DNA of 33,740 nt from CAJXNP01 sp050305935 (GCA_050305935.1 JBNLGG010000047.1:1-33740), one strand, 5' to 3'; shown: positions 1-8,863, counted from the stretch's first letter. Made by a program: numbers and translations. The notes: a model not told the origin generated them from the letters alone.

Positions 1-2150
1 AGATTGTCAGCAATAGAGCCAACTCTAATTGGAGGTCCCCCTGGATTAGCCTGGAGTCTCCATTCGAATAAGTATCCGGTACTTACTGTATCTCCGTCTG
101 GCTCCACCACCGCAGCACCTAATGCGCCATCATAAGGCAGTTCACATCGTGTAAATGGTGAGATCTGTTGAATGATCACATCACCTAGATCAGGCAGTAC
201 TTTTGGGATAGTGATTTCTACAGTGTCAGATGAACAACCAGTTAAGGGGTCTATTCCAAAAACATAGTAGGTGGTATCTGTAAGTCCGGTTTGCGTTGAT
301 CCGGATCCAATGAAATTCCCAGCAGTGACGGATCCTTCATACCATTGAAAGTCCAGACTAGGGGGGGCTGCAGGGCCTACTGCTGTAATATGCAAGTTGT
401 CCCAGTAATGATCTTTGCTTTGGTTGCTTCCTCCTTCCGAATTGCGTACGTAAACCCGGATAACAAGCGACGAGCCATTGATCGTATTTGCTGTGGCGGT
501 TGCTGATCCAAAATCATCTTGAAATGATCCGTTTATGAATTCAATTTCAGGACCTCCATCAACACTGTAAACTACTTTAATAGAATCGGATGCCTGTAAA
601 TTTCCTTCTTCCCAAATATCCAGGGATATGTTTACATTTTGTACAGTAGATATGTCAATGGGATCTGTTTCAAATATTCCTAGTGAGCCCCTTGTTCTAG
701 CCCTGAAATTGCCCTCCTCCACATAGAAGAATTTATCGCCACCGGCAGTTTGAGAGTTGTCAGTGACAGCATTCCAGGTATAAGGAGTTCCTCCACTTGT
801 AGTATTGTTTGGTTGATTAAATGGTTCAAACCAAAACGTGCCTCTCACGGTGCCCCCCACATAAAAAGCTTCTGCAGCCCCATCCGGAGCCAGAGAATCC
901 GCACAAAGTGTATACGGAGCTATTTCACCAACATCGATGAATATGTCATCACATCCAACGGTAATAATCACATCAGCTTCATCACACAATGCATAGCATT
1001 TGTCTGAATCGACATCACAGGTGCGATAAGTTACAGTATCAACCCCTGTCCACCCTGCATTTGGTGTGTATTCGATGAAATTGTCACTACCAACAGAAAT
1101 TACCGTTGCATAACCGTTATTTGCCTGATTTACGATGGTCGGAACAAAAAGATTGTCACCATCCATATCCTGATCATTTGATTCCACATCTACGACTACG
1201 GTATTTCCAACCGATGTAGAGGCATAATCATCCTGTGCAGTAGGTCTGGTGTTACCGCCCAATAAACAAATCGTTTGTTCATTTCTGGATCCCCCTGTTG
1301 AGCCGGTAAAGCCAAATCGTAATGTTGTTTCACCTCCAAAGACACCATTGATCATATCATCCGTGTGGCGCATGATAAGACTATAATTATATGCTTCCGC
1401 ATCAACGATATCCGGGTTATATTGGTCGGAGTACATTTCCAGCGTTTGTGTGCCATCATTATTTACTGTCCAATCTATTTTAAAGGCATAACACCCATTG
1501 TCTTCCACATTGTGGTTATAGCCCCAGGCTGAAATTGGAGCAAGTGGAGCCAATCGATCAAAGCTACCATCCGGATTTTCGATGATTTGCTGTTCTGTAT
1601 CCATGTTTCCATTATAAACCACTGCGGTATGGTCCCAGCCTTTGTAAGGGCTTTTTGGAGGAGAGTTTCCTTGATTAGCTCCATCCTGAACATCATTATT
1701 ATCCCACGTGTCAAACTCAATGGCTACTGAGGGGGTTATTTTTAGATTTGGGTTTTGTGTCTGATCGGAATAGTCGCCATAGCCAAGCCCACCTCCCGGA
1801 TCTCCGGTTGCCGCTTCCTGATTAAAAACTTGTGAGCCTATATAATAAGTCGTTGATCCGTCAAAAATCGTATCTCTTGGGTCATCATGTATCACGAATC
1901 CAAAACCATCTGCTCCGTTGTCATCCTTATCACCAAAATACATGACAAAATAGAGGGTGGTATCCTGGCTAAAATCACCCTTGTCGCGAAACCACACTCC
2001 ACCAAATTGGCTATTCACGTCTTCCGTGATGGTAAAACATCTTTCCGATCGCTTAATAGCATTATACACCGGTATAAAAGGCGTTTGCGCAAATGTCTCC
2101 GCAGTAAAAATGAAGGACATAAAAAAGAAAAGCCAGGTTGTGAATTTCAT
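1..2150 (-). CDS. Exported L-type lectin / cadherin-like surface protein (partial, C-terminus off the left edge)
   Basis: An open frame runs on the minus strand from an ATG at 2150 to the window edge with no stop, giving about 716 residues of a longer protein. Residues 1-21 are a signal peptide ending in TFAQ. Residues 30-296 look like a bacterial L-type (legume-like) lectin domain: GADGFGFVIHDD at 79-90, the strand VAIEFDTWDN at 142-151 and GWDHTAVVYNG at 171-181 match the sugar- and metal-binding strands of that fold. Residues 303-400 resemble a cadherin-like/Big domain (AQDDYASTSVGNTVVVDV, then SNDQDMDGD). The rest looks like beta-rich adhesin modules. I infer surface export by the T9SS, as for its neighbours, but any C-terminal sorting domain lies outside the window. 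It probably binds glycans in adhesion or polysaccharide capture. Confidence 0.85.
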   Translation of the reverse strand, partial: MKFTTWLFFFMSFIFTAETFAQTPFIPVYNAIKRSERCFTITEDVNSQFGGVWFRDKGDFSQDTTLYFVMYFGDKDDNGADGFGFVIHDDPRDTIFDGSTTYYIGSQVFNQEAATGDPGGGLGYGDYSDQTQNPNLKITPSVAIEFDTWDNNDVQDGANQGNSPPKSPYKGWDHTAVVYNGNMDTEQQIIENPDGSFDRLAPLAPISAWGYNHNVEDNGCYAFKIDWTVNNDGTQTLEMYSDQYNPDIVDAEAYNYSLIMRHTDDMINGVFGGETTLRFGFTGSTGGSRNEQTICLLGGNTRPTAQDDYASTSVGNTVVVDVESNDQDMDGDNLFVPTIVNQANNGYATVISVGSDNFIEYTPNAGWTGVDTVTYRTCDVDSDKCYALCDEADVIITVGCDDIFIDVGEIAPYTLCADSLAPDGAAEAFYVGGTVRGTFWFEPFNQPNNTTSGGTPYTWNAVTDNSQTAGGDKFFYVEEGNFRARTRGSLGIFETDPIDISTVQNVNISLDIWEEGNLQASDSIKVVYSVDGGPEIEFINGSFQDDFGSATATANTINGSSLVIRVYVRNSEGGSNQSKDHYWDNLHITAVGPAAPPSLDFQWYEGSVTAGNFIGSGSTQTGLTDTTYYVFGIDPLTGCSSDTVEITIPKVLPDLGDVIIQQISPFTRCELPYDGALGAAVVEPDGDTVSTGYLFEWRLQANPGGPPIRVGSIADN

Positions 2151-2538
2151 GCTCTTTCGTATACAATCACCCAATTTCATAATTCTACCTTTAAAAATAG
2201 CCGTAAAAATACGATTATGTATACCTTTCATCCAATGGAGGTGAGTCATCATAGTGGTTGTTTTGGTTCAAATGTGGTTGTATTTAGACTATTTGGGTAA
2301 AATGATCGATGGTTTTTATAAATTTTTAAATGAATAATAGGTTGCCAGATAAAAATCTAACATGTTCGTTTAAACTGAACATCATAGATTTTCCTTAAAA
2401 TTACAATAGTTTCAATGATTATTACTAGCCAGACCAGGAAATTAGTCAGGAAAGGTTGGTTTCCTTACATTGTTTGAAAACCTGTTGTGATATAAACTTC
2501 GGGATGGGGGGGGCTATCGTCAAGTTAGGTCAGAATAT

Positions 2539-2596
2539 GGGCCGATGGGGGGAGTAACGCACGGTTCTACATCGACGGCGGGAGCTGATTGCCGTC
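2539..2596 (+). other. Possible relic of a group II intron 3' end (domain V/VI-like)
   Basis: GGGCCG (2539-2544) can pair with CGGTTC (2562-2567), counting G-T wobbles, and CACGGTTCT resembles the 3' arm of domain V of bacterial group II introns. A few bases downstream GACGGC (2574-2579) pairs perfectly with GCCGTC (2591-2596) over an 11-nt loop, in the place of domain VI. The usual domain V AGC triad is not intact (GGC here), the middle of the hairpin pairs poorly, and there is no maturase gene. At most this is a decayed fragment; chance resemblance is quite possible. Confidence 0.15.
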
Positions 2597-2634
2597 CTGG
2601 ATTTAGTAGTACGAATATGTTTTATTGAAATCAC

Positions 2635-2663
2635 CTTTCCGAAAGTCCCGAACTTTCGGAAAG
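2635..2663. repeat. Perfect 12-bp inverted repeat
   Basis: CTTTCCGAAAGT (2635-2646) and ACTTTCGGAAAG (2652-2663) are exact reverse complements around a 5-nt loop. No T-run follows on either strand, so it is not a standard intrinsic terminator. It could be a REP-like element, a protein-binding site or an RNA-stabilising hairpin. Confidence 0.6.
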
Positions 2664-2707
2664 CTACTTAATAAACGTTACGCAAGGAGGCTAAAATTAT
2701 CCTGCTG

Positions 2708-2726
2708 TAAAAAACCTCCAAGGTTT
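2708..2726 (-). terminator. Second of two tandem intrinsic terminators
   Basis: Read on the minus strand this is AAACCT-TGG-AGGTTT followed by a T-run. The stem is short and AT-rich, so it is probably weak by itself. It backs up the near-identical hairpin at 2762-2779. Confidence 0.5.
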
Positions 2727-2761
2727 CGTGACTTCTTCGCTTTGGGAAGCTTATGAAGTAT

Positions 2762-2779
2762 AAAAAACCTTAGAGGTTT
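2762..2779 (-). terminator. First of two tandem intrinsic terminators, after the VCBS/CHU_C gene
   Basis: On the minus strand AAACCT-CTA-AGGTTT is followed by Ts and begins about 37 bases after the stop codon at 2816. The stem arms are identical to those of the downstream copy at 2708-2726, so the pair looks like a duplicated or dispersed element used as a terminator. Confidence 0.55.
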
Positions 2780-2815
2780 AGCTGGAATTAGTTCGTCTTT
2801 TAATCAATTGCCATC

Positions 2816-5800
2816 CTAGCGCATCACTGTGATACTGCCCGTATGCACTTCATTGGAACTGCACTGGATGACAAAATAATAGGTCTCTTCCGGCAAGTCC
2901 TTCCCATTGTAGGTGGCGTCCCAATCGTTATTGTATGTAGCCGACTCAAATACTGTCTGGCCATTCCTGTTCATTATGACAATGGGACACCCGGAAAACG
3001 CATCGGAGTTGTCAATGACCCACAGATCATGGACGCCATCGGCGTTTGGAGTAAAAACAGGCTGGGCATTTACTTTGATAGTCCGGTCACCTTCTACGAT
3101 TATTTCAACATGATCTTCGTCTGAACAGTTGTAGCTATTATATCCTGTAACCGTATAAACGGTTGTGATGGATGGTGAGGCGATCGGATTGGAAATAATC
3201 GGATTGTTCAGGGTTTCTTCCGGTGTCCATTCGTATTGTTCAGCCCCTGTGGATTCCAATTGGATAGATTCACCTTTTTTAACCCTGCCGTTGCTTGTCA
3301 GGATCTCCACATTTACACCTGGTAGAATGCTGACAAATATCTGATCGGAAGAGTTACAAACATTACCTCCCAGCGTAGCCGTAACGGAATATTCTCCTTC
3401 CCGATACGCAAATATTTCCGGGTCCGTGCTGCCGGTAGACCACTGGATGTTCGTTAAATTAGGATCGACAGAGAGTTTAACCGTGTCGAAATCACAGAGG
3501 TCTATGTCACTGCTCGTTTTTGCTTCATCATTTATCAGAATGGCAATTCCCTGGGTTTCTGCCACTGTGATCATTTTTTCCATCCTGTCACGGCAGTATT
3601 GGTTACCGTAACTTACTGTCAGGGCTACAAGGTATGTTCCCGGGGTATTGTAAACACGGCTTGGTTCAAATTCTTCGGACAGGTTTTCATTGCCAAAGTC
3701 CCATACATATACCGGGTTAACCTCTGTGCTTACCGTAGAAGTATTAGTAAGCAGAACGGTTTCATTGAGACAAACTGTTTCAGGAACCACGAAAGAGGCA
3801 ACCGGCGCGCTTACCTGTGAAATCGAGTAGGTATTGCTGGTGTTGCTACAGGAATAGCTGTTTGTAAACTTTACATAGTAACTGCCGGTATTGCTGGTAG
3901 CAATCTGGTTTGTGGTTGATCCTGTTAGAGCCTGACCATCTTGATACCACGTGTACGAACCGCCATCCAGGTCGCCTACAGAAAGAACGTTCTGTGTTCC
4001 TTCGCAGAATTGGGTGCCCTGTGTGGCAGTAATCTCAAGATTGGGAACAATGCTTATGTCTATATTTTTACTTACCGGATCTGTTTTGCACCCATCGGCC
4101 TCCAATATCAATGAATATTTCCCGGCATCTTTACCTGCTACATTATTGACTTGAAGCGTCGGGCCGACATAGGTATTACCATCAGGAGTGAGCCATGAAT
4201 AACCGACACCACTCACGATACTTGATGACAGGGTAAGCGTTCCACCTTCGCACACAGCATCAGGGCCTGTAATGGTTGGGGTTGGCGGTAAAATGCTGCC
4301 GCCCAATATGACCGTGACTGTATTGGACGTGCTGGCACACCCATCTGCTTGTGATGAGATCGTTACCTGATAATCTCCCGGAGCGATAGCCTCATACGTA
4401 AATTCAGTGTTGGCAAGGTCTACCGCAGCATCGACGGAAGTCCATTGATAGTTGACTTTGAGTGCTTTTGTTGCATTCAATTCTGATGGCTGACCTGCGC
4501 AAATAGGATTTGGAATTTCCGGTTCTAGCTGAGCACTAACACAATGTTGGTTTCTCAATACGTTTACGCGATTCAATCCATCAACTGTGTAGGCAATATC
4601 GGGTTTTCCGTCTCCCGAAAAGTCAGCAATTTTAATATTTCTTTGGTATTCGTTTGCCCCCACAGAAATAGCGGCCAGCGAAAGGTTGCCAGGCGTAGAC
4701 CTGTTTTCCAGAATCGTCATGGGAGCGGTAGATTCATTGGTAGCGACTGCGATGTCTATTTTGCCATCGCCATTTATATCTCCAACATCCACTCCGTAGG
4801 GTAATAATTCTGTTTCGAATAGTAGAGGAGACGAAAATGAAACGCTATTAGCTGTACTTTGATTTAACAGTACATAGACGTTATTAACAAAATTGGCAAC
4901 TACGATATCCATGTCTCCATCCAGGTCAAAGTCTCCTGTAGCAAGGTTTACCAATTCTCCCGATACGGGAATCCTGACAGGCTCGTCAAAGATGAGAGTA
5001 CCATTGTTACTTCTGTTAATCGCCACATAAACATCTGCGCCCAGGTTTGACCCAAAGACGACGTCTGCTTTTCCATCTCTATTGATATCAGCGATATCCA
5101 ATCCCAATGTAATTCGGTTGGATTTTAAAAGTACCCTTGCATCACGACTGAAGTTTAAATTGCCCGGAGTTGAATTATTTTTGAAAATATGAACAAACGA
5201 ATTCCTTTGATCTGTCATGATAATTTCCGGTTTTCCATCATTATCCAGGTCGAATACCTTTATTCTTCGTGAGCTGGCCTGAGTAGAAGCAATGTTTATG
5301 GAAAGTGTATAAACGGGAGCAAAATTGACGGCGCTTTGACTGGTTGATGTATTTCTAAACAGATACAACCTGTCGGCGATGTTTCCGCTCTTCCCTACCA
5401 CAAGATCCTTTTTTCCATCACCATCCAGGTCTCCGCAGGCTATATTCCTCGTTTGTTCACCAATTAAGAAGTTATTGTTGTCATACCGGTTAAAAGTAAT
5501 ATTGCTTTGGCTTTCAGTGGTTGTGTTGAAAAAACCGGTGATTGGTGTGCTTTGATTCGTCGAATTTGTAGTAAAAATGTCGTTTCTATTGTCACCATTG
5601 AAATCACAGACGCAAATGTCAAAAAGGCCATCCTCTTCCTGGATGTAGGTTTTTTCTGAAAGTTTGTCCTTGTTGATGTTTTCTTTTCCGTAGAAGCTAA
5701 GCAAGTATTTATCGCTGGAAAAACCGGTCAGTCCGGAAGTAGAATTAGTGATGCTTATTTGATCGTAGGTAGCGCCGGGGGGAACTAAAACCTCCAGAGT

Positions 5801-6010
5801 AGAATTAGTAGCAGAGACTACACTAGCCTTTGCCGAACCGAAATAGACGATGTTGTTGGTCGCCGTTGACGAGAAGCCATTTCCCGAAATGGTAACAACT
5901 TCCCCAAGCGTCGAGGAAGTTTTATTTAACGTGTTAATGTCTGGCTTTTGCGCAGCAACTCTCTCAGAGAAAAAAAGTAACGCAAATATGATGATAAAAT
6001 AAGTCTTCAT
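2816..6010 (-). CDS. T9SS-exported VCBS/FG-GAP repeat protein with gliding-motility-type C-terminal domain
   Basis: The 1064-aa product starts with a signal peptide (about 1-20, ending VAAQ). Residues 23-105 look like an IPT/TIG immunoglobulin-like domain. About 130-490 hold seven VCBS/FG-GAP blades with calcium-loop motifs such as DLDGDGKKD (194-202), DINRDGKAD and DINGDGKID, predicting an integrin-like beta-propeller. Ig-like and PKD-like domains follow; the PKD core has VYVWDFGN and ends YNTPGTYLVALTVSY. The last 80 or so residues begin VFTPNADGVHDLW and end GSITVMR, the hallmark of the CHU_C / type B T9SS sorting domain. Type B cargo is known to need a PorP/SprF-like partner, and such a gene lies 21 bp upstream in the same operon. 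The domains are clear; the ligand is unknown. Confidence 0.92.
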   Translation of the reverse strand: MKTYFIIIFALLFFSERVAAQKPDINTLNKTSSTLGEVVTISGNGFSSTATNNIVYFGSAKASVVSATNSTLEVLVPPGATYDQISITNSTSGLTGFSSDKYLLSFYGKENINKDKLSEKTYIQEEDGLFDICVCDFNGDNRNDIFTTNSTNQSTPITGFFNTTTESQSNITFNRYDNNNFLIGEQTRNIACGDLDGDGKKDLVVGKSGNIADRLYLFRNTSTSQSAVNFAPVYTLSINIASTQASSRRIKVFDLDNDGKPEIIMTDQRNSFVHIFKNNSTPGNLNFSRDARVLLKSNRITLGLDIADINRDGKADVVFGSNLGADVYVAINRSNNGTLIFDEPVRIPVSGELVNLATGDFDLDGDMDIVVANFVNNVYVLLNQSTANSVSFSSPLLFETELLPYGVDVGDINGDGKIDIAVATNESTAPMTILENRSTPGNLSLAAISVGANEYQRNIKIADFSGDGKPDIAYTVDGLNRVNVLRNQHCVSAQLEPEIPNPICAGQPSELNATKALKVNYQWTSVDAAVDLANTEFTYEAIAPGDYQVTISSQADGCASTSNTVTVILGGSILPPTPTITGPDAVCEGGTLTLSSSIVSGVGYSWLTPDGNTYVGPTLQVNNVAGKDAGKYSLILEADGCKTDPVSKNIDISIVPNLEITATQGTQFCEGTQNVLSVGDLDGGSYTWYQDGQALTGSTTNQIATSNTGSYYVKFTNSYSCSNTSNTYSISQVSAPVASFVVPETVCLNETVLLTNTSTVSTEVNPVYVWDFGNENLSEEFEPSRVYNTPGTYLVALTVSYGNQYCRDRMEKMITVAETQGIAILINDEAKTSSDIDLCDFDTVKLSVDPNLTNIQWSTGSTDPEIFAYREGEYSVTATLGGNVCNSSDQIFVSILPGVNVEILTSNGRVKKGESIQLESTGAEQYEWTPEETLNNPIISNPIASPSITTVYTVTGYNSYNCSDEDHVEIIVEGDRTIKVNAQPVFTPNADGVHDLWVIDNSDAFSGCPIVIMNRNGQTVFESATYNNDWDATYNGKDLPEETYYFVIQCSSNEVHTGSITVMR

Positions 6011-6031
6011 GTTTTTTAAATTTATGGAGGC

Positions 6032-7645
6032 CTATTGTACGGTCAACACCCACATGTCGGTAAAGATTGATGTAATTTGCCTGAATCTTTCCATCGTGTC
6101 TTCACACTCTTCCTTGTTGTCTTCACTATAGAACAAGTACACGTAGTAATCAGTGGTTTGGGAAATGTAGCCAAACTTGGTGTAGAATCCCTGCATGAAA
6201 AGCTTGTCACTGTACTCCTCAGCGCCCCGGTAGCTATTAAACGTACCGACAATTACATAATAACCTTTTTCGAGCTCTAACAGGTGGTCACCTTTTGTAA
6301 CAACTTTTGGCCCGATATAGATACCTCTTTCGTCTCGTGTAGTAACCTCATCTTTTTTAGCGGTGTCAAATGTAGACAATAAAGAAGGTTCCTGTGTTTG
6401 AGTTGGTTGTGTTTGAGTTGGTTGTGTCTGAGTTGGCTGTGTTTGAGTTAGTTGTGTTCGGGTAGGCTGAGTTTGTGTCGGCCTGGTTTGTGTCCTGGTT
6501 TGTGTCGGTTGCGTAGTGGCTTGTTGTTTTACGGTGTCCTCCTTTACGTACCCAGCCATAAATTCATCCAGATCGACTTCACCCGAGTCAGGCTGTGTGG
6601 TGGTAGTCTCCGGTTGTGTAGTTTTATTTTCAAAAGGATCGTTTTGTGGTTTATACAGGTTTTGATTTTGTGAAGGTTGCTGGGTATTGCCACGCATGGT
6701 GGTAAGCATATCCCGTCTACGTTGATAGAAATTTTTCTGGTTCTTTTCCTTTTCTGTTTTGCCAAAGATCAAAGCGAGTTGAAATTCGTGTGAGCCATTG
6801 TCAAAACCATCGGCTGCCGCTACGCCCAGTTCATAAGCATAGCCAAAACGGAAATTATCTTTAATGTTTAATCCGAAAAACGCTGATGCCCCATAATTCA
6901 TACGATAGGAGCCACCCAGCCAAACGAAGTTTTTTAGGATAAACCGCAGGCTGCCTTCAAATTGTCCGTCAAAGTTTTCGAAATAATGGTAGGACAGCCA
7001 TGGATCGATCGCAAATGTTTCTTCCGACACTTCTATCTTGTAATTAAGCATGGCAATGGCAGTACTCAATGGATTTAACTCACCCACGTCGAAAGATTGT
7101 TCTGCTATGGAGGGTGACTGGAATATTTGAGGTAGGGCAAGGCTGAAGTTAAAGCCCTGGTTATGATACAGGAGGCCTGCATTTCCATTGAGGAAAATGT
7201 TGTTGTCCAGACCGGTTAATAGAGCGAGATCCATTCCAACTTCTACATTGGTGAAGTCGATGTTGTTAAAGCCCGCACCTCCGGAAAGGGCGAAGCTCAG
7301 ATAATGATCGTTTTCATCAAACCTGGCTCTAAATCCAACGGTGAGCAGGGCATGATTAGTTGAAAGAATTCCGCGTTTGTCATTATAAAAATGTAGTCCA
7401 AAAGGCACGACATTTCCAAAGGCTGTGTGAAAAGTGAGGTAGTTAGTAACAGGGGCTCCCTCTATTCCAGTCCATTGCTGCCTGCTGCCTACAAATACAG
7501 CAGGCCTGTTTTCATATCCGGCGAATGCAGGATTCACTAAATAAGGGTTGAAAAATTTTTGAGAATTCAGTGGTAATTCCTGACATTGGATATCATGAAT
7601 AAAAATCACTAACAAGGATAATATAATAAAAAAAGGCCTATTCAT
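6032..7645 (-). CDS. PorP/SprF-family T9SS membrane protein with a repeat linker and SPOR-like C-terminus
   Basis: The product is 537 aa. Residues 1-22 are a signal peptide. About 23-295 match the PorP/SprF outer-membrane family, starting with the typical FFNPYLVNPAFAGYENRPAV and running through alternating beta-strands to ALIFGK. A normal family member ends near 300 residues. Here a polar linker follows (296-455), including a TQTQP-type low-complexity tract at 378-419, and then about 80 residues (GYYVIVGTFNSYRGAEEYSD at 461-480, through YYVYLFYS) with the pattern of a SPOR-like domain. SPOR domains classically bind denuded peptidoglycan, so the tail may reach across the periplasm. It is first in an operon with the 1064-aa T9SS cargo, fitting the known pairing of SprF-like proteins with type B cargo. 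Confidence 0.85.
   Translation of the reverse strand: MNRPFFIILSLLVIFIHDIQCQELPLNSQKFFNPYLVNPAFAGYENRPAVFVGSRQQWTGIEGAPVTNYLTFHTAFGNVVPFGLHFYNDKRGILSTNHALLTVGFRARFDENDHYLSFALSGGAGFNNIDFTNVEVGMDLALLTGLDNNIFLNGNAGLLYHNQGFNFSLALPQIFQSPSIAEQSFDVGELNPLSTAIAMLNYKIEVSEETFAIDPWLSYHYFENFDGQFEGSLRFILKNFVWLGGSYRMNYGASAFFGLNIKDNFRFGYAYELGVAAADGFDNGSHEFQLALIFGKTEKEKNQKNFYQRRRDMLTTMRGNTQQPSQNQNLYKPQNDPFENKTTQPETTTTQPDSGEVDLDEFMAGYVKEDTVKQQATTQPTQTRTQTRPTQTQPTRTQLTQTQPTQTQPTQTQPTQTQEPSLLSTFDTAKKDEVTTRDERGIYIGPKVVTKGDHLLELEKGYYVIVGTFNSYRGAEEYSDKLFMQGFYTKFGYISQTTDYYVYLFYSEDNKEECEDTMERFRQITSIFTDMWVLTVQ
6389..6514 (-). repeat. Imperfect 12-bp tandem repeats encoding Thr-Gln-Pro units
   Basis: The unit encodes TQTQ/PTQT and is repeated about ten times within the linker of the PorP/SprF-like gene (residues 378-419). 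Repeats towards the C-terminal end are nearly identical and earlier ones are diverged (TRTQ, TRPT, TQLT). Twelve-base units keep the reading frame when copy number changes. Confidence 0.8.
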
Positions 7646-7998
7646 ACATTCCTCTATATCACTGCATTACCTGTCAATGATTATTGTAACCAAAGAAACA
7701 AAAAACAGCGAGTGGGTTTTAAACATTGACTTAAATTTGAGTTGAATAATATGATTACCTAAAAATACAGAAAATATAATTTTTTCAATTTATTATATAA
7801 TCCTCATCTCGTCGAAAAATATTATTTAAAAGCCAATTAATCGAATATTCCCCTAATAATTTTTAAAATAAGCTGGTCACACTTACAAGCTATGTTGAAT
7901 TTAGGTATAATTCTTACATATAATAAATACAGTGAAAGTTGACTTATGATTTAATTCTTTAATATTATTGAGAAAAATTTGAACCCCTTGCTTAGCTG
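7646..7998. other. 353-bp AT-rich divergent intergenic region
   Basis: This separates the divergent PorP/SprF operon and the beta-barrel gene and must contain both promoters. I see one exact TAnnTTTG-type box on the plus strand, TAAATTTG at 7732-7739, far (about 260 bp) from the plus gene and without a clear -33 partner. No other gene or repeat is evident. Confidence 0.5.
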
Positions 7999-8760
7999 AT
8001 GATCAAACGAAGCCTAGTTCTTTTTATATTTTTACTCCCTGGAGTTAGTGGTTTTTGTCAAATAGAGATGGGGCTGAGGTTAGGGGCAAACGTTTCGAGG
8101 AGCGTGTTTGATAGTGACACATACAAAAAATTCAATCCCTCAAAATTCAAGATCGGCTACCAGGCAGGTGTGGTATTTGTTTTTGAAAATCCTAAAATGG
8201 AGAAGTATGCCTTACAGACCGAATTTTATTATTCAACCATCGGTAGGAAGATAGATAGCCGCGCGAATGACTTTACAGAAAATATTGCTACCTATAGATA
8301 TATCCACTGGCCGATGATGTTCAGGATGAGGTTTAAATCGCAGGGTTTTGATTTTTATGCACTGTTGGGTCCCCAGGTGAGTTATTGGTTTGGAGGAAAA
8401 GGTGTCTACAAGGTATATGATCCAAACTACCGGTTGACTGCCACCTATGATTACAAAATAAACTTTGACGAACCCATTCAGGATTATGGCTATATGAACG
8501 TATCTGAATATAATAGGCTGCAACTCGGGATAACCTTTGGTGGAGGTGTGCTCTATGAGATTAATGATGTTGACAGGGTAGCCTTCGATCTTCGATATTA
8601 TATAGGACATACCTTTTTGGGAATTGAGAATGGGGGATACATCCCTTTCAAAGGTCTGGAAGATAACTTTGAATCCACCAATCATTCTATAGAGCTTTCT
8701 GTCATTTATACATTTGATATTTATGACAAGCTTCGCCATATGAGAAACAAATATAAATAG
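7999..8760 (+). CDS. Outer-membrane beta-barrel protein (PorT-like family)
   Basis: The 253-aa product has a signal peptide of about 20 residues ending SGFCQ, followed by alternating amphipathic strands. The opening EMGLRLGANVSRSVF and internal KIGYQAGVVFVFEN, FDFYALLGPQVSYWFGG, LGITFGGGVLYE and the final SIELSVIYTF are typical of the Bacteroidota PorT/OMP_b-brl family of small 8-10-strand barrels. The last strand is followed by a basic tail (YDKLRHMRNKYK), unusual because many such barrels end on an aromatic residue. PorT itself is a T9SS component, but this family is very large and membership alone does not make this protein PorT. It is divergent from the PorP/SprF operon, so a link to that cluster is possible but unproven. 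Confidence 0.75.
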   Translation: MIKRSLVLFIFLLPGVSGFCQIEMGLRLGANVSRSVFDSDTYKKFNPSKFKIGYQAGVVFVFENPKMEKYALQTEFYYSTIGRKIDSRANDFTENIATYRYIHWPMMFRMRFKSQGFDFYALLGPQVSYWFGGKGVYKVYDPNYRLTATYDYKINFDEPIQDYGYMNVSEYNRLQLGITFGGGVLYEINDVDRVAFDLRYYIGHTFLGIENGGYIPFKGLEDNFESTNHSIELSVIYTFDIYDKLRHMRNKYK

Positions 8761-8863
8761 GGTCGGGCTTTTTTTTTTGTTAATTTGATTTCCACCTTGA
8801 CAGGTTTTTTATTATTTCCTATCTTCTATATTGTTCAGACTTAAAATAGAATACATTGCTTAT

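Larger units (their letters stand above)
2151..2815. other. 665-bp intergenic region
   Basis: There is no convincing gene. The right end holds two tandem terminators for the minus-strand gene ending at 2816. The middle holds a perfect 12-bp inverted repeat and a GC-rich, G-run-rich patch at about 2501-2600 that differs in composition from its AT-rich surroundings. The left end should contain the promoter of the lectin-type gene, but I could not find a clear TAnnTTTG box. A smaller hairpin, AGGAAA(6)TTTCCT, lies at 2448-2465. Confidence 0.7.

Noticed and set aside
1887..2300. 137-aa and 95-aa plus-strand frames over the left edge gene
   Set aside because: They overlap the N-terminus and signal peptide of the lectin-type protein on the other strand and show no domain.
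6389..6514. CRISPR-like regularly spaced repeat
   Set aside because: Units are contiguous 12-bp coding repeats without spacers, inside a clear gene.
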